64,000 bases of DNA from Streptomyces sp. HUAS ZL42 (GTDB lineage: Bacteria; Actinomycetota; Actinomycetes; Streptomycetales; Streptomycetaceae). The stretch lies in NCBI RefSeq assembly GCF_040782645.1, contig NZ_CP160403.1:1116001-1180000 (forward strand), written 5' to 3'. The notes beneath the pieces were generated by a model. The model made no database searches and was not told where the DNA came from. It saw only the letters and a program-made list of their open reading frames with translations. Made by a program: the position numbers and the translations under genes. Positions 6,905 through 15,415 of this stretch are shown here, one piece after another (positions within the stretch are counted from its first letter, which is position 1; every line of letters begins with the position of its first letter).

Positions 6905-8557
6905 ATGGCGACGGATCGTGACCAGCGCCCCGCAGGACGCTCGTTGCAGGGAGGCGGAGAGCCGAGCCGCACGGAGATCCGGCAACGCGTGAACAACCTC
7001 TACGCGCGTGCGGAGACCGACACCGGGAACTTCAACTTCACCCGCGTCATGAACGCCGGTACGCGCCAGGGTGCCGCCCGGCCGTCGGGAGGGGCGCGCG
7101 GTCAGGCCGATCCGGCCCTCGATTCGGTCACGAAACAGTGGTTCGACGTGGCGCGCTCCGCGCTCGGCCCGACCGTGCCCGCACAGCTCCCGCGTGACAG
7201 GATGCCCGAACGCTCTCCCCAGGCCCGTCCCGCGAGGTCGGCGGAGCGTGGCGAACCTGCGGCCATGGAGCAGCGGCGCGTACCGGAACTCACGGCGCCC
7301 GCACGGGCGATCGCCGCCCTTCCCGCGACACCGACTGCACCGGAGACGCCGCAGGAAGCACCCAAGGCCCTCCCGTCCGCTTCCTATGCGGCCCTGGCGG
7401 GGCAGCCGTCGCCGATGACGGGCGAGGAGCAGTTCCGGCAGCAACTCGCTTCGGCCGGCGATCCGTTGTCCCCGTACGCGGCACAGCAGAACAGCGCACT
7501 ACCGGCGATCGAGGCCGCGCCTGCAGCACCCTCGTGGGGCACCGTGCAGCAGGCTCCGGTGCCGACCGGAGACAGCTGGCTGGCGCTCCCTTCCGACACG
7601 GGAGCCGGTGTGGCCGCGACCGCCGACGCGAGCTATCTCACGACTGCCGCGCCTGCCGTCCAGCAGGGGTATCCCACGACTGGCACAACTCCCATCCAGC
7701 CCGGGTATCTCACAGCATCCGCGCCTGCCGTCGACCCGGGGTATCTCACAGCATCCGCGCCTGCGGCCGACCCCGGGTATCTCACCGCATCCGCGCCTGC
7801 CGTCGACCCCGGCTATCTCGCAACTGCCGCGCCTGCGGCCGACCCCGGGTATCTCACCGCATCCGCGCCTGCCATCGACCCCGGCTATCTCGCAACTGCC
7901 GCGCCTGCGGCCGACCCCGGGTATCTCACCGCATCCGCGCCTGCCATCGACCCCGGCTATCTCGCAACTGCCGCGCCTGCGGCCGACCCCGGGTATCTCA
8001 CCGCATCCGCGCCTGCCATCGACCCCGGCTATCTCGCAACTGCCACAACTCCCGTTCAGACGACCGGTTTCGCGGCTCCGGCAACCCGCGTCGACCAGGC
8101 CGGTTTCGCGACTCCCGACATCCCTGTCGCCGTGGCCGGCCTCGCGACTCCCGCGCCTGCCATCGGCGACGGCATCGCGCCGTACGCCGAGCCCCTGAGC
8201 AAGGGAGAGCGGGCTCTCGCCTTCGCCCGCGCGCAGATCGGCAGACCGTGCGTCCTGGGCTCGATGGGTCCGGGCTCCTACGACTGCTCCAGCCTCACCC
8301 AGGCCGCCTGGAAGGCCGCCGGGGTCGCGCTCCCGCGTGCCGCACTCGACCAGGCCCGCACCGGCGGCACGGTGGTCCCCCTCGCCGACGCCCAGGTCGG
8401 CGACCTGGTCTTCTTCCACGACGATCTGAGCCACGTCGGCCTCTACGCCGGCAACGGCATGGTGGTCCACGCGCCGAGCCCGGGGTCGTGCATACGCGAG
8501 GAGTCGATCTTCCACGCCGGGGAGTCGGAGATCAAGGGTGCGGTACGGCCCGCCTGA
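6905..8557 (+). CDS. NlpC/P60 cell-wall peptidase with PGYL-repeat linker
   Basis: 550 residues from MATDRDQRPAG; GGAAGGAG lies ~11 bases upstream. The N-terminal ~200 residues are polar, with RVNNLYARAETDTGNFNF resembling the start of other Streptomyces NlpC/P60 proteins, and no clear signal peptide. Then comes an Ala/Pro-rich region containing ten 12-residue repeats starting PGYL (7700-8059), and finally the NlpC/P60 domain: LAFARAQIGRPCVLGSMGPG, catalytic Cys in YDCSSLTQAAW, catalytic His in DLSHVGLYAG, and a further polar position near VVHAPSPG. It should cleave gamma-D-glutamyl-diamino acid bonds of peptidoglycan peptides. Export route unclear; possible c-di-AMP control through the leader. 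Confidence 0.87.
   Translation: MATDRDQRPAGRSLQGGGEPSRTEIRQRVNNLYARAETDTGNFNFTRVMNAGTRQGAARPSGGARGQADPALDSVTKQWFDVARSALGPTVPAQLPRDRMPERSPQARPARSAERGEPAAMEQRRVPELTAPARAIAALPATPTAPETPQEAPKALPSASYAALAGQPSPMTGEEQFRQQLASAGDPLSPYAAQQNSALPAIEAAPAAPSWGTVQQAPVPTGDSWLALPSDTGAGVAATADASYLTTAAPAVQQGYPTTGTTPIQPGYLTASAPAVDPGYLTASAPAADPGYLTASAPAVDPGYLATAAPAADPGYLTASAPAIDPGYLATAAPAADPGYLTASAPAIDPGYLATAAPAADPGYLTASAPAIDPGYLATATTPVQTTGFAAPATRVDQAGFATPDIPVAVAGLATPAPAIGDGIAPYAEPLSKGERALAFARAQIGRPCVLGSMGPGSYDCSSLTQAAWKAAGVALPRAALDQARTGGTVVPLADAQVGDLVFFHDDLSHVGLYAGNGMVVHAPSPGSCIREESIFHAGESEIKGAVRPA
7700..8059 (+). repeat. 36-bp coding tandem repeat (10 units; 72-bp higher-order unit)
   Basis: Ten in-frame 12-codon units beginning PGYL. 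Two versions alternate, PGYLTASAPAID-like and PGYLATAAPAAD-like, giving a 72-bp super-unit whose copies starting near 7839, 7911 and 7983 look identical at DNA level. Near identity indicates recent slippage or recombinational expansion. The period is a multiple of three, so other frames stay open too and produce spurious ORFs on both strands. Confidence 0.93.
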
Positions 8558-8626
8558 GCCGATCGGCCGCGGGGCCGGTTCTCCGTCCCCTCATCAACTC
8601 CCGCCGACCACAACGGGATTGTGGGA

Positions 8627-9592
8627 TCAGGCCGTGCCGAGGGCGGTGCGCAGGGTGCTGATGGCCTGGGCGATGGCGGCTTCGGCGGCGTGGGTCTCGC
8701 GCAGCGCGTTGAGCATGACGAAGTCGTGGATGATGCCCTGGTAGCGGACCGCCGTGACGGGCACGCCGGCCTGGCGCAGCTTGCCCGCGTAGGCCTCCCC
8801 CTCGTCGCGCAGCACGTCGGCCTCGGCGGTGATGACCAGGGCCGGGGGCAGGCCGGTGAGCTGCTCGGGGGTGGCGCGCAGCGGGGAGGCGGTGATCTCG
8901 GCCCGCTGCTTCTCGTCGGTGGTGTACTGGTCCCAGAACCACTGCATGGCGTCGCGGCGCAGGAAGTACCCTTCGGCGAACTGCCGGTAGGAGGCGGTGT
9001 CGAAGGCGGCGTCGGTGACGGGGTAGAACAGCACCTGCTGCACCAGCGGGACGTCGCCGCGCTGTTTGGCCTGCAGGGTGAGTGCGGCGCTCATGTTGCC
9101 GCCGACGGAGTCACCGGCGACGGCCAGCCGTGAACCGTCGAGGTTGTTGGTGGCGCCCTGCTCCACGATCCAGCGGGCGACGGTGTAGTTCTGCTCGATG
9201 GCGACGGGGTAGCGGGCCTCCGGGGAGAGGTCGTAGTCGGGGAAGACGACCGCGGCGCGGGCGCCGACGGCGAGTTCGCGGACCAGGCGGTCGTGGGTGT
9301 GGGCGTTGCCGAAGACCCAGCCCGCGCCGTGGATGTAGAGGATCACGGGCAGCCGGCCGGCGACTCCGGCCGGACGCACGATGCGGGCGCGGACCTCGCC
9401 GGTGGGGCCGCCCGGCACGGTGACCCACTCCTCGTCGACGGCCGGCTTGGCGATGTCGCCGGACTGCACCTCGTCAACGGTCTTGCGGCCCTCCACCGGG
9501 CCGAGATCGAACAGGTACGGCGGGTTCGCGGTGGCCTCGGCGAACGCCTGGGCGGCGGGCTCGAGCACGGGACGGGCGGTGGTGTCGGTCAT
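8627..9592 (-). CDS. Alpha/beta hydrolase (HSL-family esterase)
   Basis: 321 residues from MTDTTARPVLEPAAQAF; sequence upstream of this start crosses the shared promoter region, so longer versions are unlikely. Hormone-sensitive-lipase features: oxyanion motif HGAGWVFGNAHTHDR (HGGG variant), nucleophile elbow GDSVGGNMSAAL, acid in ITAEADVLRDEGEAYA, and His in YQGIIHDFVMLNAL. It hydrolyses short-chain acyl esters; natural substrate unknown. It is divergent from an OhrR-type regulator with a palindromic operator between them, so it is probably repressed by that regulator. Confidence 0.9.
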   Translation of the reverse strand: MTDTTARPVLEPAAQAFAEATANPPYLFDLGPVEGRKTVDEVQSGDIAKPAVDEEWVTVPGGPTGEVRARIVRPAGVAGRLPVILYIHGAGWVFGNAHTHDRLVRELAVGARAAVVFPDYDLSPEARYPVAIEQNYTVARWIVEQGATNNLDGSRLAVAGDSVGGNMSAALTLQAKQRGDVPLVQQVLFYPVTDAAFDTASYRQFAEGYFLRRDAMQWFWDQYTTDEKQRAEITASPLRATPEQLTGLPPALVITAEADVLRDEGEAYAGKLRQAGVPVTAVRYQGIIHDFVMLNALRETHAAEAAIAQAISTLRTALGTA

Positions 9593-9681
9593 GGCGATCT
9601 CCTCGGATCGGGTGCCGCTGGGCAGCCGCCGTCGGCGGCCTTCGCCGACGGCGTTGGCACACCACAACAGTAGCGCGCGAT

Positions 9682-9699
9682 TTAGTCGTACACAACTAA
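9682..9699. promoter_or_regulatory. Palindromic MarR/OhrR-type operator
   Basis: TTAGTCGTA followed by CACAACTAA: an 18-bp imperfect palindrome (7 of 9 positions match the reverse half TTAGTTGTG). It resembles OhrR/MarR boxes of actinobacteria (core AGTTGTGCACAACT) and sits between the divergent esterase and OhrR-like genes, 39 bases before the regulator start, so it could control both. Confidence 0.6.
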
Positions 9700-9737
9700 T
9701 TGGCACTCGATAGAATCGAGAGGACTGGAACGCTAGA

Positions 9738-10235
9738 GTGATGATCACCGTGCAGAAGACAGGGACCAGGAGCCGCGCCGTGAGCCAAGCCGCTGCCCAA
9801 TCGCCCGACAGGTCGCTGCTGCTGGACGACCAGCTCTGCTTCGCCCTGTACGCCGCCTCCCGCGCCGTCACGGCGCGCTACCGGCCCCTGCTGGACGAGC
9901 TCGGACTGACGTATCCGCAGTACCTCGTCATGCTCGTGCTGTGGGAACAGGACTCGATCTCCGTCCGTGACCTGGGCGCCGCACTCCAACTGGAGTCGAG
10001 CACCCTGTCGCCCCTGCTGAAGCGGCTCGAGGCGAGCGGGCTCCTGCGCCGCGAGCGCCGCGCGGACGACGAGCGCTCGGTCGCCCTCCGCCTCACGGAC
10101 GAAGGCACACGGTTGCGGGACCGCGCCCGCGCGGTTCCCCCCGCCATCGGTGACGCCATGGGGCTGACCCCCGAGCAGGACGCTCTCGCCAAGCAGCTCC
10201 TCCGCCTGATCACCAGCAACGTCTCCGGCGGCTGA
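9738..10235 (+). CDS. ohrR: OhrR-type MarR-family redox regulator
   Basis: 165 residues; starts at 9738 or 9741 are adjacent, and a GTG at 9780 is a plausible shorter start. The segment LLLDDQLCFALYAASRA keeps the single reactive cysteine of OhrR, followed by the OhrR hallmark LGLTYPQYLVMLVLWEQD, a winged HTH (RDLGAALQLESSTLSPLLKR) and the wing RRERRADDERSVALRLT. OhrR loses DNA affinity when its cysteine reacts with organic hydroperoxides. The usual partner ohr is missing; the divergent gene is an esterase, so the regulon differs from the textbook one. Confidence 0.86.
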   Translation: MMITVQKTGTRSRAVSQAAAQSPDRSLLLDDQLCFALYAASRAVTARYRPLLDELGLTYPQYLVMLVLWEQDSISVRDLGAALQLESSTLSPLLKRLEASGLLRRERRADDERSVALRLTDEGTRLRDRARAVPPAIGDAMGLTPEQDALAKQLLRLITSNVSGG

Positions 10236-10339
10236 TCCGCCCCCCGGACACGGCCCGCTCGCGCGTGCGCCTCCGCATGGTCCTCTTCTGCCGGGGAACC
10301 CGGTGGTCGCTGTCCGTATCCCCATGTCTGGAGAGGGTC

Positions 10340-10873
10340 ATGAGCCTGTTGCGCCTGGTCGGCCGTCCCCTGCTCGCCTCCATGTTCATCTCCGGCGGTC
10401 TGAGCTCCGTCCGCGAGCCCGAGGCTGTGGCACCGGTGGCCGAGCCCGTCGTGCAGCCCGTAACCGACCGCGTGCCTCCCCTGCCGGACCGCACCGAGCA
10501 GGTCGTACAGTTCAGCGGAGCGGTGCAGGTGCTCGCGGGCTTCCTGCTGGCCACGGGCCGTGTCCCCCGGCCCGCGGCGCTGGCCATCGCGGCCACCCTC
10601 GTACCCACGACCCTGGCGGGCCACCGGTTCTGGGAGGCGGAGGACCCGTCCGAGCGCGCCGAGCAGCGCATTCACTTCTTCAAGAACATGTCCATGCTCG
10701 GCGGACTGCTGATCGCGGCCGACGACACCGCGGGCCAGCCGTCGCTGCTGTGGCGCGGCCGTCACGCGGCCCACGATCTACGGCGCGACGCGCACCTGGT
10801 ACGGCGCTCCGTGCGCGCCACCGCGGGCCCGGCCGCCGCCGTCGGCGGCCTCAAGGCGAAACTGTCCGGCTGA
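10340..10873 (+). CDS. DoxX-family membrane protein
   Basis: 177 residues from MSLLRLVGRPLLASMFISGG with GAGAGG just upstream. The N-terminus SLLRLVGRPLLASMFISGGL is the typical first DoxX helix, followed by FSGAVQVLAGFLLATGRVPR, AALAIAATLVPTTLAGHRFW and NMSMLGGLLIAADD, giving about four membrane segments and a basic cytoplasmic tail. DoxX proteins are often linked to redox and thiol stress. Role here unknown; it follows the OhrR gene on the same strand after ~100 bases. Confidence 0.85.
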   Translation: MSLLRLVGRPLLASMFISGGLSSVREPEAVAPVAEPVVQPVTDRVPPLPDRTEQVVQFSGAVQVLAGFLLATGRVPRPAALAIAATLVPTTLAGHRFWEAEDPSERAEQRIHFFKNMSMLGGLLIAADDTAGQPSLLWRGRHAAHDLRRDAHLVRRSVRATAGPAAAVGGLKAKLSG

Positions 10874-10900
10874 CCGACCGGCCGACACCGACCGCGCGGC

Positions 10901-12604
10901 TCATGGGGCTCGGTGGTGGTCCGTGCCGCAGCAGTCCGTCGCGTGGGTGTGGCCGTCCGGGACCGCTTCCAGGCGGCAGAAGCAGGACGCCTCGATCGGT
11001 ACGTCCGCGAGTGCCGCGGCGAGCTTCAGCTGCTGGGCCACGATCTGCGCCTCCCCGACCTTGCCGAGGCGTACGAGGCACTCGTGGAAGCCGTGCAGCG
11101 CCCAGACGTTGCCGGGGTGCTGGGACGGGCGGGGCAGGGTGCCGTCGAGGCCCAGGTCGGCACGGTAGACCGCTTCGGCCTCCGTGACGCGGCCCTGCTC
11201 CAGGAGCAGGGCGCCATAGGCGTGCCGGGTGGGCTGCATCCATCCCCACGGCTCGTCGTAGGGGAGGTCGTCGTCCAGTTCGATGGACCGCTCGAGGGCC
11301 GCGAAGGCCGCCTCGTGGTTGCCCTTGCGGTACTCCAGTTCTCCGTCGAGCATCGCCGACGCGATGGCGAGAATGTCGGCGCAGGTGTTGTTGAACAGCA
11401 TGCGCGTCTCCGGGACGCGTGCGACCGCCTCGCGGAACAGCTCCCGCTCCGCCTCGGCCTCGGTGATCCGGCCGGTCGCCGAGAACGCGACACCGCGCGC
11501 GTAGCGGAGCATCGCGGTGGTCATGCTGTAGAGCTGCGGGTCGTCGGGCATGCGCAGCTCCAGGATGTCCGCCCAGCGGCCGAAGCGGATCAGCACATGG
11601 ACCCTCATCGCGAGGAAGCTCTCCAGCCAGTCGGCCATGGGCGGGCTCTGCACACGCAGCAGCTCTTCGGGGATGGACGCCTCCAGCTGGTCGGCGGTCT
11701 CCAGGGCGATCCGTGCGCTGCCCAGGAACATCGCGCCGTAGATCTTGAAGTGGTAGTTGTGCGACCGGTAGAGGGTGTAGAAGTTCATCGCCCCCGCCCG
11801 GGCGCGGTACTTCTCGTCGGCCACGATCGCCTCGCTGTTGTCCGTGACCACCCGGCGGTAGTCGCCGCAGAGCACGTCCAGGTGCGAGGGCATGTGCTGC
11901 AGGTGGCCCGCGTCGGGCACCAGGCCGCGCAGGCGATCGGAGACCGGCAGCGCGGCTTCGGGGGTCGGGGACATCTCCATGAGGTGGATGTACAGATGCA
12001 GGACCCCCGGGTGGGCGGTCCCGGCGTCCGTCGCGAGCGCGCGGTCGAGGACGGCCTTGGCCTCGAGCGTGCGGGCACCTTCGGCCGGCCGGCCCGTGCG
12101 GAGGTCCCACAACTGCCAGGGCGTGAGGTTCATGAGCGCGTCCGCGTACAGGGTGGCGACGTCGAGATCGTCCGGGGCGAGTTCGTGCACGACACGCATG
12201 CTGTCGGCGTACGGGACGTTCCACACGGAACAGTCCTCGACGGCCTCCGCCTGCGGGTACCGGGCGCGCAGCGCCCCGATCAGGGCCTGCTCGACCGGGG
12301 TGGCCCCGGCCGCCTTCGCATGGGCGAGCTCCGCGGCGGCGTGGGTGCGCTCGACGGTCCGCGCCAGATCCTGCCCGTCGAAGAACTCCCACGGCTTGTT
12401 GTAGTTGGGGCCGAGCGCGTAGGCGATACCCCAGTAGGCCATGGCACAGCCGGGATCCGCCGCCACGGCCGACTCGAAGCAGGAGACGGCTTCCTCGTGA
12501 TGGAACGCGTACGTCCACACCAGCCCGCGGTCGAACCACATCTGTGCCTCGGGGGACGAGGTCGTCACGGAACGGCTGTGGGTGCCGAGGTCGTAGTAGT
12601 CCAT
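10901..12604 (-). CDS. Tetratricopeptide-repeat protein with Cys/His-rich tail
   Basis: 567 residues, cytoplasmic. TPR-like helical pairs run through the protein, e.g. EEAVSCFESAVAADPGCAMA near the N-terminus and EAAFAALERSIELDD and EAEAVYRADLGLDG towards the C-terminus; the middle has conserved-looking HMPSHLDVLCGDY and HPGVLHLYIHLMEM. The last ~30 residues are rich in Cys and His (CFCRLEAV, HTHATDCCGTDHH), suggesting a metal-binding tail. The whole resembles a family of long bacterial TPR proteins of unknown function. Single gene; its promoter region is shared with the divergent beta-helix gene. Confidence 0.82.
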   Translation of the reverse strand: MDYYDLGTHSRSVTTSSPEAQMWFDRGLVWTYAFHHEEAVSCFESAVAADPGCAMAYWGIAYALGPNYNKPWEFFDGQDLARTVERTHAAAELAHAKAAGATPVEQALIGALRARYPQAEAVEDCSVWNVPYADSMRVVHELAPDDLDVATLYADALMNLTPWQLWDLRTGRPAEGARTLEAKAVLDRALATDAGTAHPGVLHLYIHLMEMSPTPEAALPVSDRLRGLVPDAGHLQHMPSHLDVLCGDYRRVVTDNSEAIVADEKYRARAGAMNFYTLYRSHNYHFKIYGAMFLGSARIALETADQLEASIPEELLRVQSPPMADWLESFLAMRVHVLIRFGRWADILELRMPDDPQLYSMTTAMLRYARGVAFSATGRITEAEAERELFREAVARVPETRMLFNNTCADILAIASAMLDGELEYRKGNHEAAFAALERSIELDDDLPYDEPWGWMQPTRHAYGALLLEQGRVTEAEAVYRADLGLDGTLPRPSQHPGNVWALHGFHECLVRLGKVGEAQIVAQQLKLAAALADVPIEASCFCRLEAVPDGHTHATDCCGTDHHRAP

Positions 12605-12733
12605 GGCTCTCTCCTGACGACACCTGGCCGTGCCCGTCGGCTTACAGCTCCAGGTTCACCCGGTCGGGCTCCGCACTCCAGACCCCGCGGGAAAACTGCA
12701 ACTCCGGTTTCCTTTCGGCGAGTCAGCGAGAAC

Positions 12734-12772
12734 GTTTCTGATCAATATGGAGAAAGAAACAATGATCGTTTC
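12734..12772. promoter_or_regulatory. GTTTC/GAAAC half-site cluster
   Basis: Three related half-sites in an AT-richer stretch: gtttc at 12734-12738, gaaac at 12756-12760 and gtttc at 12768-12772. The last two form an 8-1-8 near-palindrome, gaaacaat-g-atcgtttc, 115 bases before the beta-helix gene. It looks like a site for a dimeric repressor, and is somewhat Fur-like in layout, but the regulator is unknown. Confidence 0.3.
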
Positions 12773-12887
12773 ATTTGTGCTGTGGTCGACGCCACAGTGA
12801 CCACGGGCAGTTTTTCAGTACCGTGACCCAGCCGCTCGGCAGCTTTGTTGCTGAAGCCCGAAGTATTATTCGTCCAGGAGGTTGTCG

Positions 12888-13976
12888 GTGGGTATGTTTC
12901 CCATGTCCAGGTCAGTGTCCCGCAGGTCGGTTCTGGGGTTGATGGCCCTCCCCCTTCTGGCCGCGAAGCCCCCCTGCAACTCCCGGAAGTGCACGACCAC
13001 TACAACCGTCAGTCCTGATGTTGTCCTCGTCTCCAACTATGCGACTCCGCAACTGGCGGCGAACGCCGCCGCCAACAAACGACTGGTTTTTCCGTCCGGT
13101 CGTACGTACACCGTCAATGAGCTTCTGATTCCAGCCGGTTGTCACGTCGAGGGCAACGGTTCCATTCTCAAGACTCCGAATTCCTCCACGACGGCCGTCA
13201 GCGATGACAGCATCCTTCGCGTGGGTGGCAACGGTGTAACCATCGACGGCCTGAAGTTCGACGGAAATATCCAGAACCAGGACGGCATCTGGAATCAGCA
13301 CCGTCACCAGGTCAGCGTGCACGGGAACTACAGCAACATCGTGGTCAGGAATTGCGAGTTCTACAACATCATCGGCGACGGCGTGTACATCAATGTCGGG
13401 TCCGGCGGGAACAACGGACACACCATTGAGGTCCGCGACTGCACCTTCACTGCGGCCAACAACAACCGCAATGGAGTCAGCGTCACGTCAGGCACGAATG
13501 TTCATGTGCATCACAACACGTTCACGAACATGGCCCGTCCCGATATGCCGGGCGCGATTGACGTCGAGCGGAACTCCGCTTCGGACATCATCGCCGACAT
13601 CCTGGTCGAATACAACACGATCACGCGTGCCGCCCTTCCCGGAACAGGCTCCCGATATGGCATTCTGGCATGCATGTTCAACTGCGTCGGAACCAACATC
13701 GTCTTCAGGAACAACGATATCAGCGGTGCTGGACTGAATGCCGCGTGTCTGGTTATCGGCGACAACAGCGGGACGTTCAACGCCAGCACGATCAGCATTA
13801 CGTCGAACAACATTCACGACGGCGGCTGGACTGGAGTGGAGCTGAATTACGGAATCAAGGCGGACGTCACCAACAACCAGTTCACGAACCTGTACAACGC
13901 AATCGTGAACTATTTCTCCTCCCTCGGAGATATTTCGGGCAACACATACACCAACGTGATCAGGCAGCTTGCCTAG
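12888..13976 (+). CDS. Secreted right-handed parallel beta-helix protein (pectate-lyase-like fold)
   Basis: 362 residues from GTG at 12888, six bases after AGGAGG; ATG at 12894 or 12903 are alternatives. The N-terminus SRSVSRRSVLGLMALPLLAA has a twin-arginine-like export signal, followed by a Cys- and Thr-rich mature start. The rest is built of short Asn-rich coils (ILRVGGNGVTIDGLKFDGNI, NIVVRNCEFYNIIGDGVYIN, HVHHNTFTNMARPDM, NIVFRNNDISGAGLNAACLV, INVGSGGNNGHTIEVRDCTF) typical of beta-helix glycan lyases or tail-spike-like proteins. No catalytic set can be assigned. Its AAC/AAT use and lower GC differ sharply from its neighbours, suggesting acquisition. Confidence 0.85.
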   Translation: MGMFPMSRSVSRRSVLGLMALPLLAAKPPCNSRKCTTTTTVSPDVVLVSNYATPQLAANAAANKRLVFPSGRTYTVNELLIPAGCHVEGNGSILKTPNSSTTAVSDDSILRVGGNGVTIDGLKFDGNIQNQDGIWNQHRHQVSVHGNYSNIVVRNCEFYNIIGDGVYINVGSGGNNGHTIEVRDCTFTAANNNRNGVSVTSGTNVHVHHNTFTNMARPDMPGAIDVERNSASDIIADILVEYNTITRAALPGTGSRYGILACMFNCVGTNIVFRNNDISGAGLNAACLVIGDNSGTFNASTISITSNNIHDGGWTGVELNYGIKADVTNNQFTNLYNAIVNYFSSLGDISGNTYTNVIRQLA

Positions 13977-13985
13977 ACAGCCCGT

Positions 13986-14016
13986 CGGGAAGCGGCCACG
14001 TTCAGGCCGCTTCCCG
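13986..14016. terminator. Bidirectional intrinsic terminator
   Basis: Perfect 12-bp stem cgggaagcggcc / ggccgcttcccg (13986-13997 with 14005-14016) with a 7-base loop. It lies 10 bases after the beta-helix stop, and the stop codon of the convergent acyltransferase (14002-14004) is inside its loop, so one hairpin can serve both genes. No U-tract, as is usual in Streptomyces. Confidence 0.75.
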
Positions 14017-15315
14017 CAGAGCATCCTCGGGCTTCGCGGATCGGCGCGGTGCCCTTCGCCGGAAGAGCACCAGTGCCGTCCCCGCCGCCAGGCCCAGCGC
14101 GGGCAGGGTGGGGAAGCGTCCGTCGGGTGCGAAGCCGTGGGTGGCGAAGCGGGTCAGGGCCGGGACGGTCAGGGTGAGGCTCAGCCACATCGGCCAGGAG
14201 CGGTGCGGGCCCGTCTCCGGACCGTCCGCGGCCGGGAACGTTGCCAGTCGGCGCTCGAGCGGGCGCAGCACCCGTACGACACCGGCCAGGACGACGCCGA
14301 GGACCAGCAGCCACGGCAGCCTCAGCGCCCACCACGCCGGCGAGCCCAGCACCGGCTGGGGCGCGAGGCCGGTCAGGTAGAACGCTGCCGCGACGACCAG
14401 GACGGGCAGCATGTGCCAGAGGTAGAGCGTCATGCTGACGCCGGCGAGGGGGCGCACCGCGTTCCACACCCGCTCGCGGCCCAGAATCCGCCGTATCGCC
14501 GGTGCCACCAGGAGGCACAGGCCGACCTGCGCCACCGCCCACGCCAGCATGGCCGCCGAAGGAGGGTTGGTGTTGCTGGGGCTCTGGCCGGTCACCAGGA
14601 TCAGGCTCACCGGGAACGGACCGAGGGCCACCAGCGCCGCGAAGGCCAGTGCTCCCCCGGCCGCCATCACGACCGGCACGGACAGCCGCCGGGTGAGCAG
14701 GCCGTCCCGCCAGCAGAAGCCGAGCTGGTAGGCGACGCCCCACACCAGCACGTAGTTGACCAGGCCGACGTACGGGGTGTGCACGGTCAGCACCAGCGTG
14801 TCGGCCACGAGGGCGACCGCGCCGAGGGCCCCCGGGACCCACAGTCCCCAGCGGCGGTGGGCCGCGTGCAGTGCCGGAGTGAAGGCGCTGATCAGCAGGT
14901 AGACCGGCAGGAACCAGAACTGCATGGCCATCGCCCACCCCACCATCGCGAGGGTGCCCGGGTCCACGCCGAGCGCCGAGCAGACGGCGACGGCGAGCAG
15001 GACCAGGCCGCTGTAGAGGCCCGTCGGAAGCAACAGCCGTGCGGCCCGGCGTCCCAGCCACCCCGCGGCCGTCACGTCCTCCGCCCCGGCACGTGCCCAG
15101 GAGCCGCTTGCCGCGTGGCCGCCGGCCAGGAAGAACAGCGGCATGATCTGGAACGCCAGGGTCAGCCACTGGGTCCAGGGAACACTCGCCAGCAGCTCCG
15201 GCGCGGTGACCTCACCACCGGGCTGCCGGACCAGCGCGGTGATCAGCCAGTGGCCCAGCACCACCAGAACGATCGCCCAGGCGCGCAGGAAGTCGACGTA
15301 ACGGTCTCTGCCCAT
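14002..15315 (-). CDS. Acyltransferase 3 family membrane protein
   Basis: 437 residues. It starts with RDRYVDFLRAWAIVLVVLGH, the acyltransferase-3 signature (R-x(n)-D-x-LR..A...V...H), and continues with ten or so hydrophobic helices (MPLFFLAGGHAASGSW, LLLPTGLYSGLVLLAVAV, YVLVWGVAYQLGFCWRDGLL, YLWHMLPVLVVAAAFYL). Such enzymes move acyl groups from cytosolic donors onto sugars or secreted molecules at the membrane. Acceptor unknown. Single gene between two terminators. Confidence 0.9.
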   Translation of the reverse strand: MGRDRYVDFLRAWAIVLVVLGHWLITALVRQPGGEVTAPELLASVPWTQWLTLAFQIMPLFFLAGGHAASGSWARAGAEDVTAAGWLGRRAARLLLPTGLYSGLVLLAVAVCSALGVDPGTLAMVGWAMAMQFWFLPVYLLISAFTPALHAAHRRWGLWVPGALGAVALVADTLVLTVHTPYVGLVNYVLVWGVAYQLGFCWRDGLLTRRLSVPVVMAAGGALAFAALVALGPFPVSLILVTGQSPSNTNPPSAAMLAWAVAQVGLCLLVAPAIRRILGRERVWNAVRPLAGVSMTLYLWHMLPVLVVAAAFYLTGLAPQPVLGSPAWWALRLPWLLVLGVVLAGVVRVLRPLERRLATFPAADGPETGPHRSWPMWLSLTLTVPALTRFATHGFAPDGRFPTLPALGLAAGTALVLFRRRAPRRSAKPEDALREAA

Positions 15316-15415
15316 GTCTCGTCATGCTGCCGCGGCGCCTGGACGACCGGGGGGGGAATGTCCGGGCCGCAATCAATCCGTGGCCGCGACGACACACCAC
15401 GGCGCGGAACCCAGC

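Noticed and set aside
7700..8059. CRISPR-like repeat array
   Set aside because: Repeats are contiguous, coding and without spacers; no cas genes nearby.
7499..8661. Long ORFs on the minus strand and in a second plus frame across the NlpC/P60 repeat
   Set aside because: They exist because the repeat period is a multiple of three and the DNA is GC-rich; their translations are arginine-rich shadows without a ribosome binding site.
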